NCBI GenBank assembly: GCA_028279345.1 | Contig: JANQNY010000030.1 | Location: forward strand, 99,711 to 163,710 | Origin: Geminicoccaceae bacterium | Lineage (GTDB): Bacteria > Pseudomonadota > Alphaproteobacteria > Geminicoccales > Geminicoccaceae | Reading direction: 5' to 3' | DNA length: 64,000 bases | Shown here: positions 52,247-60,081 of the stretch, piece after piece | How positions within the stretch are numbered: the stretch's first letter is position 1 | Layout: the number at the start of each line of letters is the position of its first letter | Position numbers and translations under genes: made by a program | The notes under the pieces: generated by a model | Seen by the model: only the letters and a program-made list of their open reading frames with translations | The model's database searches: none | What the model was told of the DNA's origin: nothing

Positions 52247-52332
52247 ACGACCCTGAGAAGGGTGCCACCCAGCAGGAGCATTGCGGCTCCTCATTGGGCC
52301 CGCCGGCGAGCCTCCCTGCCGGCGGGCTTTTT
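52247..52332 (+). ncRNA. Candidate structured small RNA or leader RNA
   Basis: From the predicted sigma-54 start to the end of the terminator is about 86 nt with no open frame of note. Helices: ACCC (52250-52253) with GGGT (52260-52263), or alternatively the same GGGT with ACCC (52267-52270); AGGAGC (52274-52279) with GCTCCT (52286-52291), loop ATTGCG; then the 10-bp terminator stem. The terminator loop and the second hairpin expose CCTCC/CTCCTC, complementary to Shine-Dalgarno sequences. It could be a trans-acting sRNA or a cis leader of the acylphosphatase gene 16 nt on. Confidence 0.5.
52298..52332 (+). terminator. Strong rho-independent terminator
   Basis: GCCCGCCGGC (52298-52307), a 10-nt loop, GCCGGCGGGC (52318-52327), then TTTTT (52328-52332). 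A perfect 10-bp GC stem with a U-tract, the best intrinsic terminator in the window. It is 195 nt after pyrE and 16 nt before acyP, so it may end an RNA of its own or attenuate acyP. Confidence 0.88.
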
Positions 52333-52348
52333 GTCTAAGCTCCCGACC

Positions 52349-52633
52349 ATGGTCGAGCGGAGCACGCGGTTGGTGACGATCGAGGGACGCGTTCAGGGCG
52401 TCGGCTACCGCATGTGGCTCGAGCGACGCGCCGTCGCAGCCGGCCTGGACGGCTGGGTTCGCAACCGCCGTGACGGCAGCGTCGAAGCGCTCATTCACGG
52501 CCGAGAGCGCGAGCTCCAAGCCTTGGTCGAAGCCTGCCATGACGGCCCGCCGCTCGCCCATGTCATCCGCGTGAACGCGCGACCGGCAGACCCGCCGACG
52601 GAAGCAGGCTTCCGCGTCCGACCGACGGCCTAG
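52349..52633 (+). CDS. acyP: Acylphosphatase
   Basis: A 94-residue enzyme hydrolysing acyl phosphates (carbamoyl phosphate, acetyl phosphate and others). The catalytic signature GRVQGVGYR (with Arg for phosphate binding) and the Asn in GWVRNRRDGSVEA are both present. The start ATG at 52349 has no clear ribosome binding site and lies immediately after the terminator, so expression may depend on read-through or a leader switch. Carbamoyl phosphate is the pyrimidine precursor, so the pyr gene neighbours are suggestive. Confidence 0.93.
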   Translation: MVERSTRLVTIEGRVQGVGYRMWLERRAVAAGLDGWVRNRRDGSVEALIHGRERELQALVEACHDGPPLAHVIRVNARPADPPTEAGFRVRPTA

Positions 52634-52702
52634 CCGCGCCCGCCTTGGCCCTGCCGCGTCGCTGTTCTAAGTGGAAACGAACGGCACGGGGGGCAAGCAA
52701 CC

Positions 52703-54046
52703 TTGCAAACGAACTTCACGGACGAGCAGCTCCAGGACCCGGACCTGCGCGAGTCCAACAAGATCCTCCGCACCTGCGTGCATTGCGGGTTCTGCACCGC
52801 CACCTGCCCGACCTTCGTGCTCCTGGGCGACGAGCTCGACAGCCCGCGGGGCCGCATTTACCTCATCAAGGACATGCTGGAGAACGGCAAGCCCGCGACC
52901 GCGCGGGTGGTCAAGCACCTCGACCGCTGCCTTTCCTGCATGTCCTGCATGACCACCTGCCCGTCCGGCGTGCACTACGCGCATCTTGTCGACCACGCCC
53001 GGGGCTATATCGAAGCCACGTACACGCGGCCCTGGCACGATCGGGCGCTCCGCTGGCTGCTCTGCGAACTGATCCCGCGGCCAACGCTGTTCCGCTGGTC
53101 CTTGCGCAGCGCCCAGCTGGCGCAGCCGCTCAAGGGCCTTATGCGCGGGCGGATGCGCGCCATGCTGGAGTTGGCGCCCAAATCGCTCCCCAAGCCGTCA
53201 CCGGTCGACCGGCCACAGGTGATCCCGGCGGAGGGACCGCGCCGCGCGCGCGTGGCGATCCTCACGGGCTGCGCGCAGCGGGTGCTCGATACCAACATCA
53301 ACGAGGCTACCGTCCGCCTTCTCACGCGCCACGGCGTCGAGGTCGTCGTCGCTGACGGCATGGGCTGTTGCGGGTCGCTGCCGCACCATCTGGGCAAGCT
53401 CGAGGACAGCCACGCCAAGGCAGCCGCCAATATCGAGGCCTGGTGGAAGGAAACCGAAGCCGGCGGCGGTCCCGGGCTCGACGCCATCGTCATCAATGCG
53501 TCAGGCTGCGGCACAACCGTCAAGGACTACGCGTTCGTCTTCCGCGAGGACGCCAAGCTCAAGGACAAGGCCGAAGCCATCAGCGCACTCACCCGCGACG
53601 TGACGGAGTATCTCCTCGAAATCGGCGTGATGCCGCCCACGCGGCGCACCGGACACACCGTCGCCTATCATAGCGCCTGCTCGATGCAGCATGGCCAGCA
53701 GCTCAAGACCCAGCCCCAGCGTCTCCTGACCGAGGCCGGCTTCAAGGTGAAGGGCGTCCCCGAAGGCCATCTCTGCTGCGGCTCGGCCGGCGTCTACAAC
53801 GTGCTGCAACCCAAGATCGCCAATCAGCTGCGGACGCGCAAGCTCGCCAATATCGCCAAGACCCAGCCCGCGATCATCGCTACCGGCAATGTCGGCTGCA
53901 TGACCCAGCTCGGCCCGCACAGCGAAGCGCCCGTGGTCCACACGGTCGAACTCATCGACTGGGCCACCGGCGGCCCGCTGCCCAAGGGACTCGCGGGACG
54001 GATCGAGGAGACGGCGGCCGAGCCGGTGCAGGTGGCCGCGTCATAA
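52703..54046 (+). CDS. glcF: Glycolate oxidase iron-sulfur subunit GlcF
   Basis: A 447-residue protein with two [4Fe-4S] clusters (CVHCGFCTATCP and CLSCMSCMTTCPSGV) and two CCG domains with GCCGSLPHHLG and CCGSAGVYN. GlcF completes the GlcDEF glycolate oxidase. TTG at 52703 begins directly with the family start QTNFTDEQL. It is alone here, about 52 kb from the glcE fragment at the window's left end; whether the operon has been split depends on what lies left of the window. Confidence 0.94.
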   Translation: MQTNFTDEQLQDPDLRESNKILRTCVHCGFCTATCPTFVLLGDELDSPRGRIYLIKDMLENGKPATARVVKHLDRCLSCMSCMTTCPSGVHYAHLVDHARGYIEATYTRPWHDRALRWLLCELIPRPTLFRWSLRSAQLAQPLKGLMRGRMRAMLELAPKSLPKPSPVDRPQVIPAEGPRRARVAILTGCAQRVLDTNINEATVRLLTRHGVEVVVADGMGCCGSLPHHLGKLEDSHAKAAANIEAWWKETEAGGGPGLDAIVINASGCGTTVKDYAFVFREDAKLKDKAEAISALTRDVTEYLLEIGVMPPTRRTGHTVAYHSACSMQHGQQLKTQPQRLLTEAGFKVKGVPEGHLCCGSAGVYNVLQPKIANQLRTRKLANIAKTQPAIIATGNVGCMTQLGPHSEAPVVHTVELIDWATGGPLPKGLAGRIEETAAEPVQVAAS

Positions 54047-54369
54047 CTGAGCCACGCGTTATCCAGCGCAACCTCCGACGGCCGACGAGTGGGTCAACTC
54101 TGAGCGACGCACACTACTCTCCTGCCAACGAGCGTGCTAATCGCGAGCTGAGCTGCCGCCCGTTACATCAGCGTTCCGGTTGGTGGTATTGGCGCGCGGC
54201 GCTTGAAAGAGCCACCCAAAGATAATTATGACTGTCGATGCTGAATCCGTATCATGGTGCAGTTTCAGCTGTTGTTTATCATCTTTGCTTCTAAACCTCT
54301 TTAACCTTATCACTCGACCGGCTAATGAATCAGCTACACTCAATTTCTTGCTGGACAGCCTTTCGCGCC
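54047..54369. other. AT-richer intergenic region, nothing recognised
   Basis: 323 bp after glcF, noticeably lower in GC than the flanks toward 54220-54360. A minus-strand open frame crosses it but has no recognisable family, so no gene is called. It probably holds the promoter of the 54370 gene. Confidence 0.5.
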
Positions 54370-54735
54370 ATGATACGGAAACCAGGCTGCTTGATCCCAT
54401 TGCTCATCGGCTGCTGCGTGCTGATAGGTGGATTTCTCCTCTTGTGGCCGCCCTTGCCGCGGCCACCGGAGTTGGGCCGGGATCTGCCCAGAGGATTTCC
54501 GGAAGCAAGCGCCGAGCTTGAGCGCCGCGTCAACGCACGGTTTCCCGTTCCAATCGATCAAGAGGAGCTCGTGGCCGGACTAGAGGCGGAAGGATTTGAG
54601 ACCAACACGGAGCGGGAAGCCGCATGGTTTTACAAATCGATGTTTCCATGCCAACTTAATTGGGGAATTTACTGGGACACAGAAAATAGCACAGTTACTG
54701 CAATACGCGCAAAACACGGCCAATCATGTTTGTAG
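54370..54735 (+). CDS. Hypothetical membrane-anchored protein
   Basis: About 121 residues: one N-terminal membrane helix (about 7-28, CLIPLLIGCCVLIGGFLLLW), a Pro-rich linker and a soluble domain with GFETNTEREAAWFYKSMFPCQLNWGIYWD and a final Cys. The two cysteines in the soluble part and the pattern 'Cys - Trp - Trp - Cys' suggest an exported small domain with a disulfide. An upstream in-frame ATG (54325) is possible. The region is lower in GC than neighbours. Family not recognised. Confidence 0.55.
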   Translation: MIRKPGCLIPLLIGCCVLIGGFLLLWPPLPRPPELGRDLPRGFPEASAELERRVNARFPVPIDQEELVAGLEAEGFETNTEREAAWFYKSMFPCQLNWGIYWDTENSTVTAIRAKHGQSCL

Positions 54736-54824
54736 ATCATTTCACCACGATGCCAGATTCAGCATGTGTGAATTTGACCCGATGAGAAACAAGCTAGCAA
54801 GCGCCCTCTAACTGCAATGACGTG

Positions 54825-55238
54825 CTAGTTCTCCTGATAAGCGCAAAGGTGGTCGTCGCGGGTCCAGCCCTCGACGAGGAGGCTCGTATACGCGCTGCGC
54901 TTGCCGTCCGGCGTGAAGCTCCGGTCTGCGGCGACGACGCGGATCCAGCCGTCCCGGCGCTCGCTCGTGTCGACCTCGACGGTGATCATGGGCTCCAACG
55001 CGGCCGTGACCGGCGCCGCAGCGTCCGGGGCATCGTGCACGGCCAAGGAGCCACCCGCCGGGAGGCCGCAGGCGAGCGTGTAGTCGTAGCCGGGTGCCGT
55101 GTGCGACCAGGTCACGTCGCGCGCGAGGCCAAGCAGCGTCACGTCCCCGACCCGCCCCTCGTCGGCGCAGGCGCCAGCCCCCGACGTCATCAGTCCCGCA
55201 AGCAACGCCAGCGTCCGCCCGACGCCTCTTGCCCACAT
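54825..55238 (-). CDS. Secreted small SH3-like protein
   Basis: A 137-residue exported protein. Signal peptide about residues 1-24 (GRTLALLAGLMTSGAGACA). The mature part LPAGGSLAVHDAPDAAAPVTAALEPMITVEVD with DGWIRVVAAD resembles a bacterial SH3-type fold, which in envelopes often binds peptidoglycan or proteins; this is weak. Cys pairs could form a disulfide. GGAGG precedes the ATG at 55238. Confidence 0.65.
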   Translation of the reverse strand: MWARGVGRTLALLAGLMTSGAGACADEGRVGDVTLLGLARDVTWSHTAPGYDYTLACGLPAGGSLAVHDAPDAAAPVTAALEPMITVEVDTSERRDGWIRVVAADRSFTPDGKRSAYTSLLVEGWTRDDHLCAYQEN

Positions 55239-55372
55239 CTCTTCAACCCTCCGTAGCGGCATCGCCCTCTATCTCGTGCATCAACCCACACGCGAAGAAC
55301 CCGCTACGATGCTTCGGAGCGTCTGTCGACGTCGTCGCAAGGGAGCAACGAGCGAAACTGGGGACGCCTCGC

Positions 55373-56917
55373 CTACCTGACGACGCGCCGCCGGTAGCTC
55401 AGGGCCTCGGCAATGTGGGGCCGACCGAGTTCGCCTGTCCCCTCGAGATCGGCGATCGTGCGCGCCACCTTGAGGACCCGGTGATAGCCGCGCGCGGAGA
55501 GGTGCAGGCGCTGGGCGGCGTTCTGGAGGAGCGCTTCGGCATCGGCGGAGCGGCGGCCAACGGCGTCCAGCAGCTCGCCATCGACCTCGGCGTTGGTCTT
55601 GAGGTGCGGTGCGCCGAGCTGGCCGAGCCGCTCGGCCTGCCTTGCACGTGCAACTTCGACCCGCGCGCGCACCTCGGCCGAGCCCTCGGCAGGCGGTGCC
55701 AGGGCCAGGTCACCCGGCATCACGGCCGGCACGTCGATGGTGAGGTCGATCCGGTCGACGAGCGGCCCGGACAGCCGCGCCTGGTAGGTCGAGCCGCATT
55801 TGGGCGCCTGCGCGCATGCGAGCCGCGGATCGTCGAGATGGCCGCAGCGGCAGGGGTTCATCGCGGCGACGAGCTGGAAACGTGCGGGATAGGTGGCGTG
55901 CACTTGGGCGCGGGCGACCGTCACCTCGCCAGCCTCGAGCGGCTGGCGCAGCGCTTCGAGCACCTGGCGGTTGAACTCGGGCAGTTCGTCGAGAAAGAGC
56001 ACGCCCTTGTGCGCTAGCGACACCTCGCCCGGTCGCGCCTGCGGCCCGCCGCCGATGATCGCCGCGCTCGATGCCCCGTGATGTGGGCTGCGAAACGGCC
56101 GCTCGGGCGAGAGCGCGCCGTCCTTAAGCCGGCCGGCGACGCTCTTGATCATGCTGACTTCGAGGATCTCGTGAGCGTCCAAGGGCGGCAGGAGCCCCGC
56201 CATCCGTTCGGCCAGCATCGACTTGCCCGCACCGGGCGGGCCGATCATCAAGACATTGTGGGCGCCGGCAGCGGCGATCTCCAGGGCCCGCTTGGCGCTT
56301 TCCTGGCCCTTGACGTCCCTGAGGTCCGGGTAGCGGGCCGTCCGCTCGGCGACCGCCGGTTCCGGCTGCGGCAAGAGCTGATGCCCTTGCGCATGCGCGA
56401 CCAGCGCCGGCAGATCGGGTGCCGCCACGATCGCCAGCTCCGCACCCAGCCACGCCGCCTCACCGCCCGAGGCCTGCGGGCAGACGAGACCGAGCCCGTC
56501 CGCCGCCGCGGCGACCGCCGCTGGCAGCACGCCCGGCACCGGGCGCAGCCGACCATCGAGCGCCAGCTCGCCTAGAACCAGGCAACCGCGAAAGGCGTCC
56601 TTGGGCACGACGCCGATCGCTTCGAGCACGGCGAGCGCGATCGGCAGGTCGTAGTGGCTGCCTTCCTTCTGCAGGTCGGCGGGCGCCAGGTTGACCGCGA
56701 TGCGTTTGGGTGGCAGCGCCAGCCCGAGCGCGGCGATCGCCGCGCGGACGCGCTCCCGGCTTTCCGTCACCGCCTTGTCGGCGAGCCCGACGACGGCGAA
56801 CGCCGGCAGTCCCGCCGAGAGCTGCACCTGCACCTCGACCGGCCGTACCTCGACACCTTGAAATGCCACCGTCCGCGCCCTGGCGGCGGCGAGCCCAGCC
56901 GGCAGCGCCCGGGCCAT
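55373..56917 (-). CDS. ComM/YifB-family Mg-chelatase-like AAA+ ATPase
   Basis: A 514-residue AAA+ protein. The N-terminal domain has FQGVEVRPVEVQVQLSAGLPAF and VVGLADKAVTESRERVRAA; the AAA+ core has Walker A GPPGAGKSMLAERM, the FRSPHHGASSAAIIGGG insert, Walker B GVLFLDELPEF and the zinc/His-rich NPCRCGH loop, then SGPLVDRIDLTIDV. ComM acts as a branch-migration helicase that helps DNA integration during natural transformation. GGGGAG stands 8 nt before the ATG at 56917. It is divergent from pyrD. Confidence 0.94.
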   Translation of the reverse strand: MARALPAGLAAARARTVAFQGVEVRPVEVQVQLSAGLPAFAVVGLADKAVTESRERVRAAIAALGLALPPKRIAVNLAPADLQKEGSHYDLPIALAVLEAIGVVPKDAFRGCLVLGELALDGRLRPVPGVLPAAVAAAADGLGLVCPQASGGEAAWLGAELAIVAAPDLPALVAHAQGHQLLPQPEPAVAERTARYPDLRDVKGQESAKRALEIAAAGAHNVLMIGPPGAGKSMLAERMAGLLPPLDAHEILEVSMIKSVAGRLKDGALSPERPFRSPHHGASSAAIIGGGPQARPGEVSLAHKGVLFLDELPEFNRQVLEALRQPLEAGEVTVARAQVHATYPARFQLVAAMNPCRCGHLDDPRLACAQAPKCGSTYQARLSGPLVDRIDLTIDVPAVMPGDLALAPPAEGSAEVRARVEVARARQAERLGQLGAPHLKTNAEVDGELLDAVGRRSADAEALLQNAAQRLHLSARGYHRVLKVARTIADLEGTGELGRPHIAEALSYRRRVVR

Positions 56918-57058
56918 GCTCAATCTCCCCAATAGATTGCGCGCTCAAATCGCGATGGAGGCTAGCCGGGTGATCGGCGTGGCACAGCACGACCTAAGGG
57001 CGGCCACCAGGGGCCATGGCTTGACCTGGGGCGTGGCGCGCCCGACAGAGAGCGACTG

Positions 57059-58144
57059 ATGCCTGCGTCCGACCTCCTCATCGACCGTCTAGCCCTCGAC
57101 CGAGCGGGCACCGCTTTGCTCCGGCTGCTGCCGCCGGAGACCTCGCATGGGGCGGCGCTGCGTCTGCTCACCGCCCTGCCCGCTCCGGGACGCGTCCCCA
57201 CGCCCGAGCTGGCGCGGGATCTCCTGGGGCTCCACTTCGCCAACCCGCTCGGCATCGCCGCTGGTTTCGACAAGGGTGCTGAGGTGTTCGAGAAGGCGCT
57301 CGCCTGGGGCTTCGGCTTCGTCGAGGTGGGCACGGTGACGCCGCGCCCGCAGGCAGGGAACCCCCGGCCGCGGCTCTTTCGGCTCCACGGCGAACGCGCG
57401 CTGATCAACCGTCTCGGCTTCAACAATCCGGGCCACGACGTGGTGCGCCGCCGCCTCGAAGCGCGAACGCCGGGCCTAGGCATCGTCGGCGTCAATATCG
57501 GCTCCAACAAGGACGCTGCGGACCCGGCGGCCGACTTCGCCGAGGGGGTGCGGGTGTTCGCGCCGCTCGCCGATTATCTCACGGTCAACATCTCCTCGCC
57601 AAACACACCGGGGCTGCGCGATTTACAGCACGACAGTAAGCTCAGGCAGCTGCTCGCCGCGGTACTCGACGCGCGGGCAGCGGCGTGTCCTGTCCCCATC
57701 CTGGTCAAGCTCGCCCCCGACCTCGACGAGCGGGCGCTCATGGCGACCGTCGAGCTCGTGGCCGGTACGGACGTCGACGGACTGATGTACGCGAACTCCA
57801 CGATAGCCCGCCCACCCGGCCTTCGCGGCCGCGCCGCAGCCGAGCCAGGCGGCCTGAGCGGGCCCCACCTGTTCGAGCTGACGACAGCCGCCCTCACCCG
57901 CATCCGCGCTGCGCTGGGTCCCGAGAAGGCACTGATCGGCGTCGGTGGGGTGCGTACGGCAGCGGATGTCAGAAGCAAGCTCGCCGCCGGCGCCGATCTC
58001 GTGCAGCTCTACACCGGCCTCGTCTATGGCGGCATCGGGCTCGGCCGCCGCATAGTTCGCGCTTTGCGCGAAACACCCCTCGACGCGCGGCCTTTGACGT
58101 CCGCGTCCAGCCCGCCTATGGAGACCCCTCTGCCGGGGCGGTAG
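57059..58144 (+). CDS. pyrD: Dihydroorotate dehydrogenase (quinone), class 2
   Basis: A 361-residue membrane-associated FMN enzyme oxidising dihydroorotate to orotate with quinone. The catalytic Ser is in NISSPNTPGLRDLQ, with GFDKGAEV, GTVTPRPQAGNPRPRLFR and QLYTGLVYGGIG typical of class 2 enzymes. The last ten nucleotides of the gene, including the TAG stop, are the first ten of tRNA-Ala. About 25 C-terminal residues after the last conserved helix are non-conserved Pro/Ser-rich tail. Confidence 0.95.
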   Translation: MPASDLLIDRLALDRAGTALLRLLPPETSHGAALRLLTALPAPGRVPTPELARDLLGLHFANPLGIAAGFDKGAEVFEKALAWGFGFVEVGTVTPRPQAGNPRPRLFRLHGERALINRLGFNNPGHDVVRRRLEARTPGLGIVGVNIGSNKDAADPAADFAEGVRVFAPLADYLTVNISSPNTPGLRDLQHDSKLRQLLAAVLDARAAACPVPILVKLAPDLDERALMATVELVAGTDVDGLMYANSTIARPPGLRGRAAAEPGGLSGPHLFELTTAALTRIRAALGPEKALIGVGGVRTAADVRSKLAAGADLVQLYTGLVYGGIGLGRRIVRALRETPLDARPLTSASSPPMETPLPGR

Positions 58145-58210
58145 CTCAGCTGGGAGAGCGCCAGATTTGCATTCTGGAGGTCGTGGGTTCGAGCCCCATC
58201 CGCTCCACCA
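58135..58210 (+). tRNA. tRNA-Ala (UGC)
   Basis: A 76-nt gene with CCA encoded. Acceptor GGGGCGG pairs with CCGCTCC, including the G3-U70 wobble that identifies tRNA-Ala; D arm TAGCTCAGCTGGGAGAGC; anticodon arm CCAGA TTTGCAT TCTGG with UGC; T arm with GGTTCGAGCCCC. It overlaps the pyrD 3' end by 10 bp and marks the left border of the accessory region. Confidence 0.97.
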
Positions 58211-58257
58211 ACCAGATCAACTGCTTACCCAGCACGACGGCCTAGCCCTGCTGAAAC

Positions 58258-58279
58258 GGGCACCCACGGGGCACCCACG
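58258..58279 (+). repeat. Tandem 11-bp repeat after tRNA-Ala
   Basis: GGGCACCCACG occurs twice head to tail (58258-58268 and 58269-58279), 48 bp after the tRNA. Function unknown. Such repeats near tRNA 3' ends may be remnants of integration events. Confidence 0.6.
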
Positions 58280-58350
58280 AGAGTTGATATCGTGTCGTTG
58301 GCTTGTCCGAACGTACTACGGTCCCGGATGCCCGGGAGAACGATCCAACC

Positions 58351-58477
58351 ATGTGCGGTCGCTATCTCCACTACGCCCCCGTGGAAACGCTCGAACGCAC
58401 GTTCGCCCTCGACCTCGGTAGCCAGCGGCCGAACCTGGAACCGCGCTACAACATCGCGCCGACACAGTACGCGTCGC
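58351..58477 (+). pseudogene. Truncated SRAP/HMCES-family gene (N-terminal piece)
   Basis: The frame opens with MCGRY, where Cys2 is the DNA-crosslinking residue of SRAP (YedK/HMCES) proteins that shield abasic sites. It continues through LEPRYNIAPTQ, including the conserved Asn of the active site. Family similarity then stops abruptly near 58477, where IS256-type transposase sequence begins in another frame; full-length SRAP proteins are around 200 residues. The gene was therefore cut by an insertion or deletion, and what remains is about 42 codons. Confidence 0.75.
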
Positions 58478-58966
58478 GTCTTCAACGCCGGGCTGCAGCC
58501 CTGCCGCGTTCATTTGACCAGCAATATGCTGGCCTATACGGCACTCAAGCAGCGCGCCGCCGTTGCCGCGATGATCCGAACGATCTCCGCGCAGGAGACC
58601 AACGCCGAGGCGTACGCCCAGTGGGATAAGGTCGCCGACGCGCTCCGCGACCAGCACGCGAAGCTCGGCTAGCTCATGGATGCCGCCCGCGAGGACGTCC
58701 TCACCTGTCTCGACTACCCCGAGGATCATGAGGCCCAGATAGCCTCGACCACCACCCCTCCCCCTCGAGCGGCTGAACAAGAAGATCAAGCGCCGCAACG
58801 ACGTCGTCGGCATCTTTCCCAACGACTCCGCCATCGTCCGCCTCGTCGGCGCCATCATGCTCGAGCAGTCCGACGAGTGGGCCGTGACCGTCGCTACTTC
58901 AGCCTGGAATGCCTCGCCAAGCTCAACGATACTCAACCCCGTCAGCTCGCCGCCGTAGCCGGCTGA
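58478..58966 (+). mobile_element. Degenerate IS256-family transposase, C-terminal remnant
   Basis: Pieces of an IS256-type transposase C-terminus are spread over two frames. First LQPCRVHLTSNMLAYT to WDKVADALRDQHAKLG, then an in-frame TAG (58670), then LMDAAREDVLTCLDYPEDH. After a frameshift near 58755 comes LERLNKKIKRRNDVVGIFP through IMLEQSDEWAV, and finally RYFSLECLAKLND in the former frame. The N-terminal half and terminal inverted repeats are missing. It is non-functional. Confidence 0.85.
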
Positions 58967-59058
58967 CGAACACTCAGGCGTCACCGAGGACCGGAGTTCC
59001 TACACCACGTGGCAGGGCACAACCCTCTTGGCATGACTTGGTTTAGCAGGACAGAAAG

Positions 59059-59370
59059 ATGACTAAAGAATTGAAAATAAAAGAGCCCTTTGATATTTCA
59101 ACTGCAATCATAGGTATTTCCGCATTTCTCAATTTTCTTGAAGCGGACTCCAGGGCTCTATCGCGACCTGACTATTTTGCGCTAGTGAGCTTAGTTGCGT
59201 CGATAAAGTCGAAAAACGCATCAAGCCAAAAATACTCTTCTGAAGAATTGCAAATTGATATTGCCTTTGCGCTTCAAATCGCAAATAGGATCTTAATCGA
59301 AACGATGGAGGTGAAACTAGATAAGACCTTGAACGAGCTAAGAAAAATTCGTGATATGGAATTTGCTTGA
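59059..59370 (+). CDS. Hypothetical protein, AT-rich cassette gene 1
   Basis: A 103-residue protein, mostly helical, with an N-terminal basic helix, a middle segment FLEADSRALSRPDYFALVSLVASIKSKN and a C-terminal acidic/basic helix. The gene is far lower in GC than the flanks (about 40 percent by eye against about 66) and uses AT-ending codons, so is probably recently acquired. Its stop overlaps the next start (TGATG), indicating coupled translation. No family is recognised. Confidence 0.75.
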   Translation: MTKELKIKEPFDISTAIIGISAFLNFLEADSRALSRPDYFALVSLVASIKSKNASSQKYSSEELQIDIAFALQIANRILIETMEVKLDKTLNELRKIRDMEFA

Positions 59371-59825
59371 TGTCTTGGTTCAGTGAACTTCTTGCATTCA
59401 ATAGCAAAATTGCAACGCTACTTCTTCGAGTGGACGATGTTGTGGCTCATGCGGCAAAGCTCGACGACAAAGCTCATGCGAACGCCAAAGATATCGCTGA
59501 GATAAGGGGGCTTCTTCAAGGGTTGCCAGCATTGGCATTGTTAGACAAGCTTGAAGATCAAAGCCAAAAAATCATTGAGCTTGAGACAAAGATATTGAGC
59601 CTAGAAACACTCCTGCAATCTTCTGCATTTGAAGCTCACCCGGAGACAGACCGCAGCATCGCGGAACGTAGCCTAGCTCGCCTCCTTGAAGAGCCGAAAC
59701 AAGTGCATTCTCCAATGCTTACTCTTCCCCTTACTGATGCCGAAAGAGAAAACCGATTAAGAGCACTGGAGAAAGCAAGAACGCACAGGAGAAACTTGAA
59801 ACCCAAACCCGCGGCAAAAAGATAG
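59370..59825 (+). CDS. Hypothetical coiled-coil protein, AT-rich cassette gene 2
   Basis: A 151-residue protein: N-terminal hydrophobic helix (WFSELLAFNSKIATLLLRV), then a coiled coil (about residues 24-90, with DDKAHANAKDIAEIRGLLQG and DKLEDQSQKIIELETKI), then a basic C-terminus (KARTHRRNLKPKPAAKR). It overlaps gene 1 by one base and shares its low GC. It has the look of a membrane- or DNA-tethered partner of gene 1. No family recognised; the pair could be an acquired defence, plasmid-maintenance or toxin-antitoxin-like module, which is only a guess. Confidence 0.75.
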   Translation: MSWFSELLAFNSKIATLLLRVDDVVAHAAKLDDKAHANAKDIAEIRGLLQGLPALALLDKLEDQSQKIIELETKILSLETLLQSSAFEAHPETDRSIAERSLARLLEEPKQVHSPMLTLPLTDAERENRLRALEKARTHRRNLKPKPAAKR

Positions 59826-60081
59826 CCAAACTCTAGCGGTCAGTTGTCGCTTTTGGCGCGCTCGAAGAATACATGAATCTAGCGAGAGTTTTCATTTGAA
59901 GTATGATGGTTAGCGCGCACTAGTCTTGATCTCGGAACACGTACGATCGCCGTTTCGCTTAGTGCAGATTATCGCTCGCGATGACCCGGCATCGCTTGCG
60001 ACCGCCCCTTTCGCGGAAGAGACATGGGTGATCGCTGCTCGGAGGTCCGCTCCCCGTCCAAAGCGCCCATGCGCCAAGTGC

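Noticed and set aside
52250..52332. Known RNAs (SRP, 6S, tmRNA, fluoride or guanidine riboswitch) as identity for the structured RNA
   Set aside because: Helix pattern and conserved loop sequences of these RNAs are not present.
52154..52561. Minus-strand frame over the sRNA and acyP region
   Set aside because: Antisense of acylphosphatase and the terminator; no family and no signal.
54137..54400. Minus-strand frame after glcF
   Set aside because: No recognisable family and inconsistent with the plus-strand membrane protein gene.
59129..59407. Minus-strand frame over the AT-rich cassette
   Set aside because: The plus-strand pair has coupled starts and better composition; the minus frame spans both.
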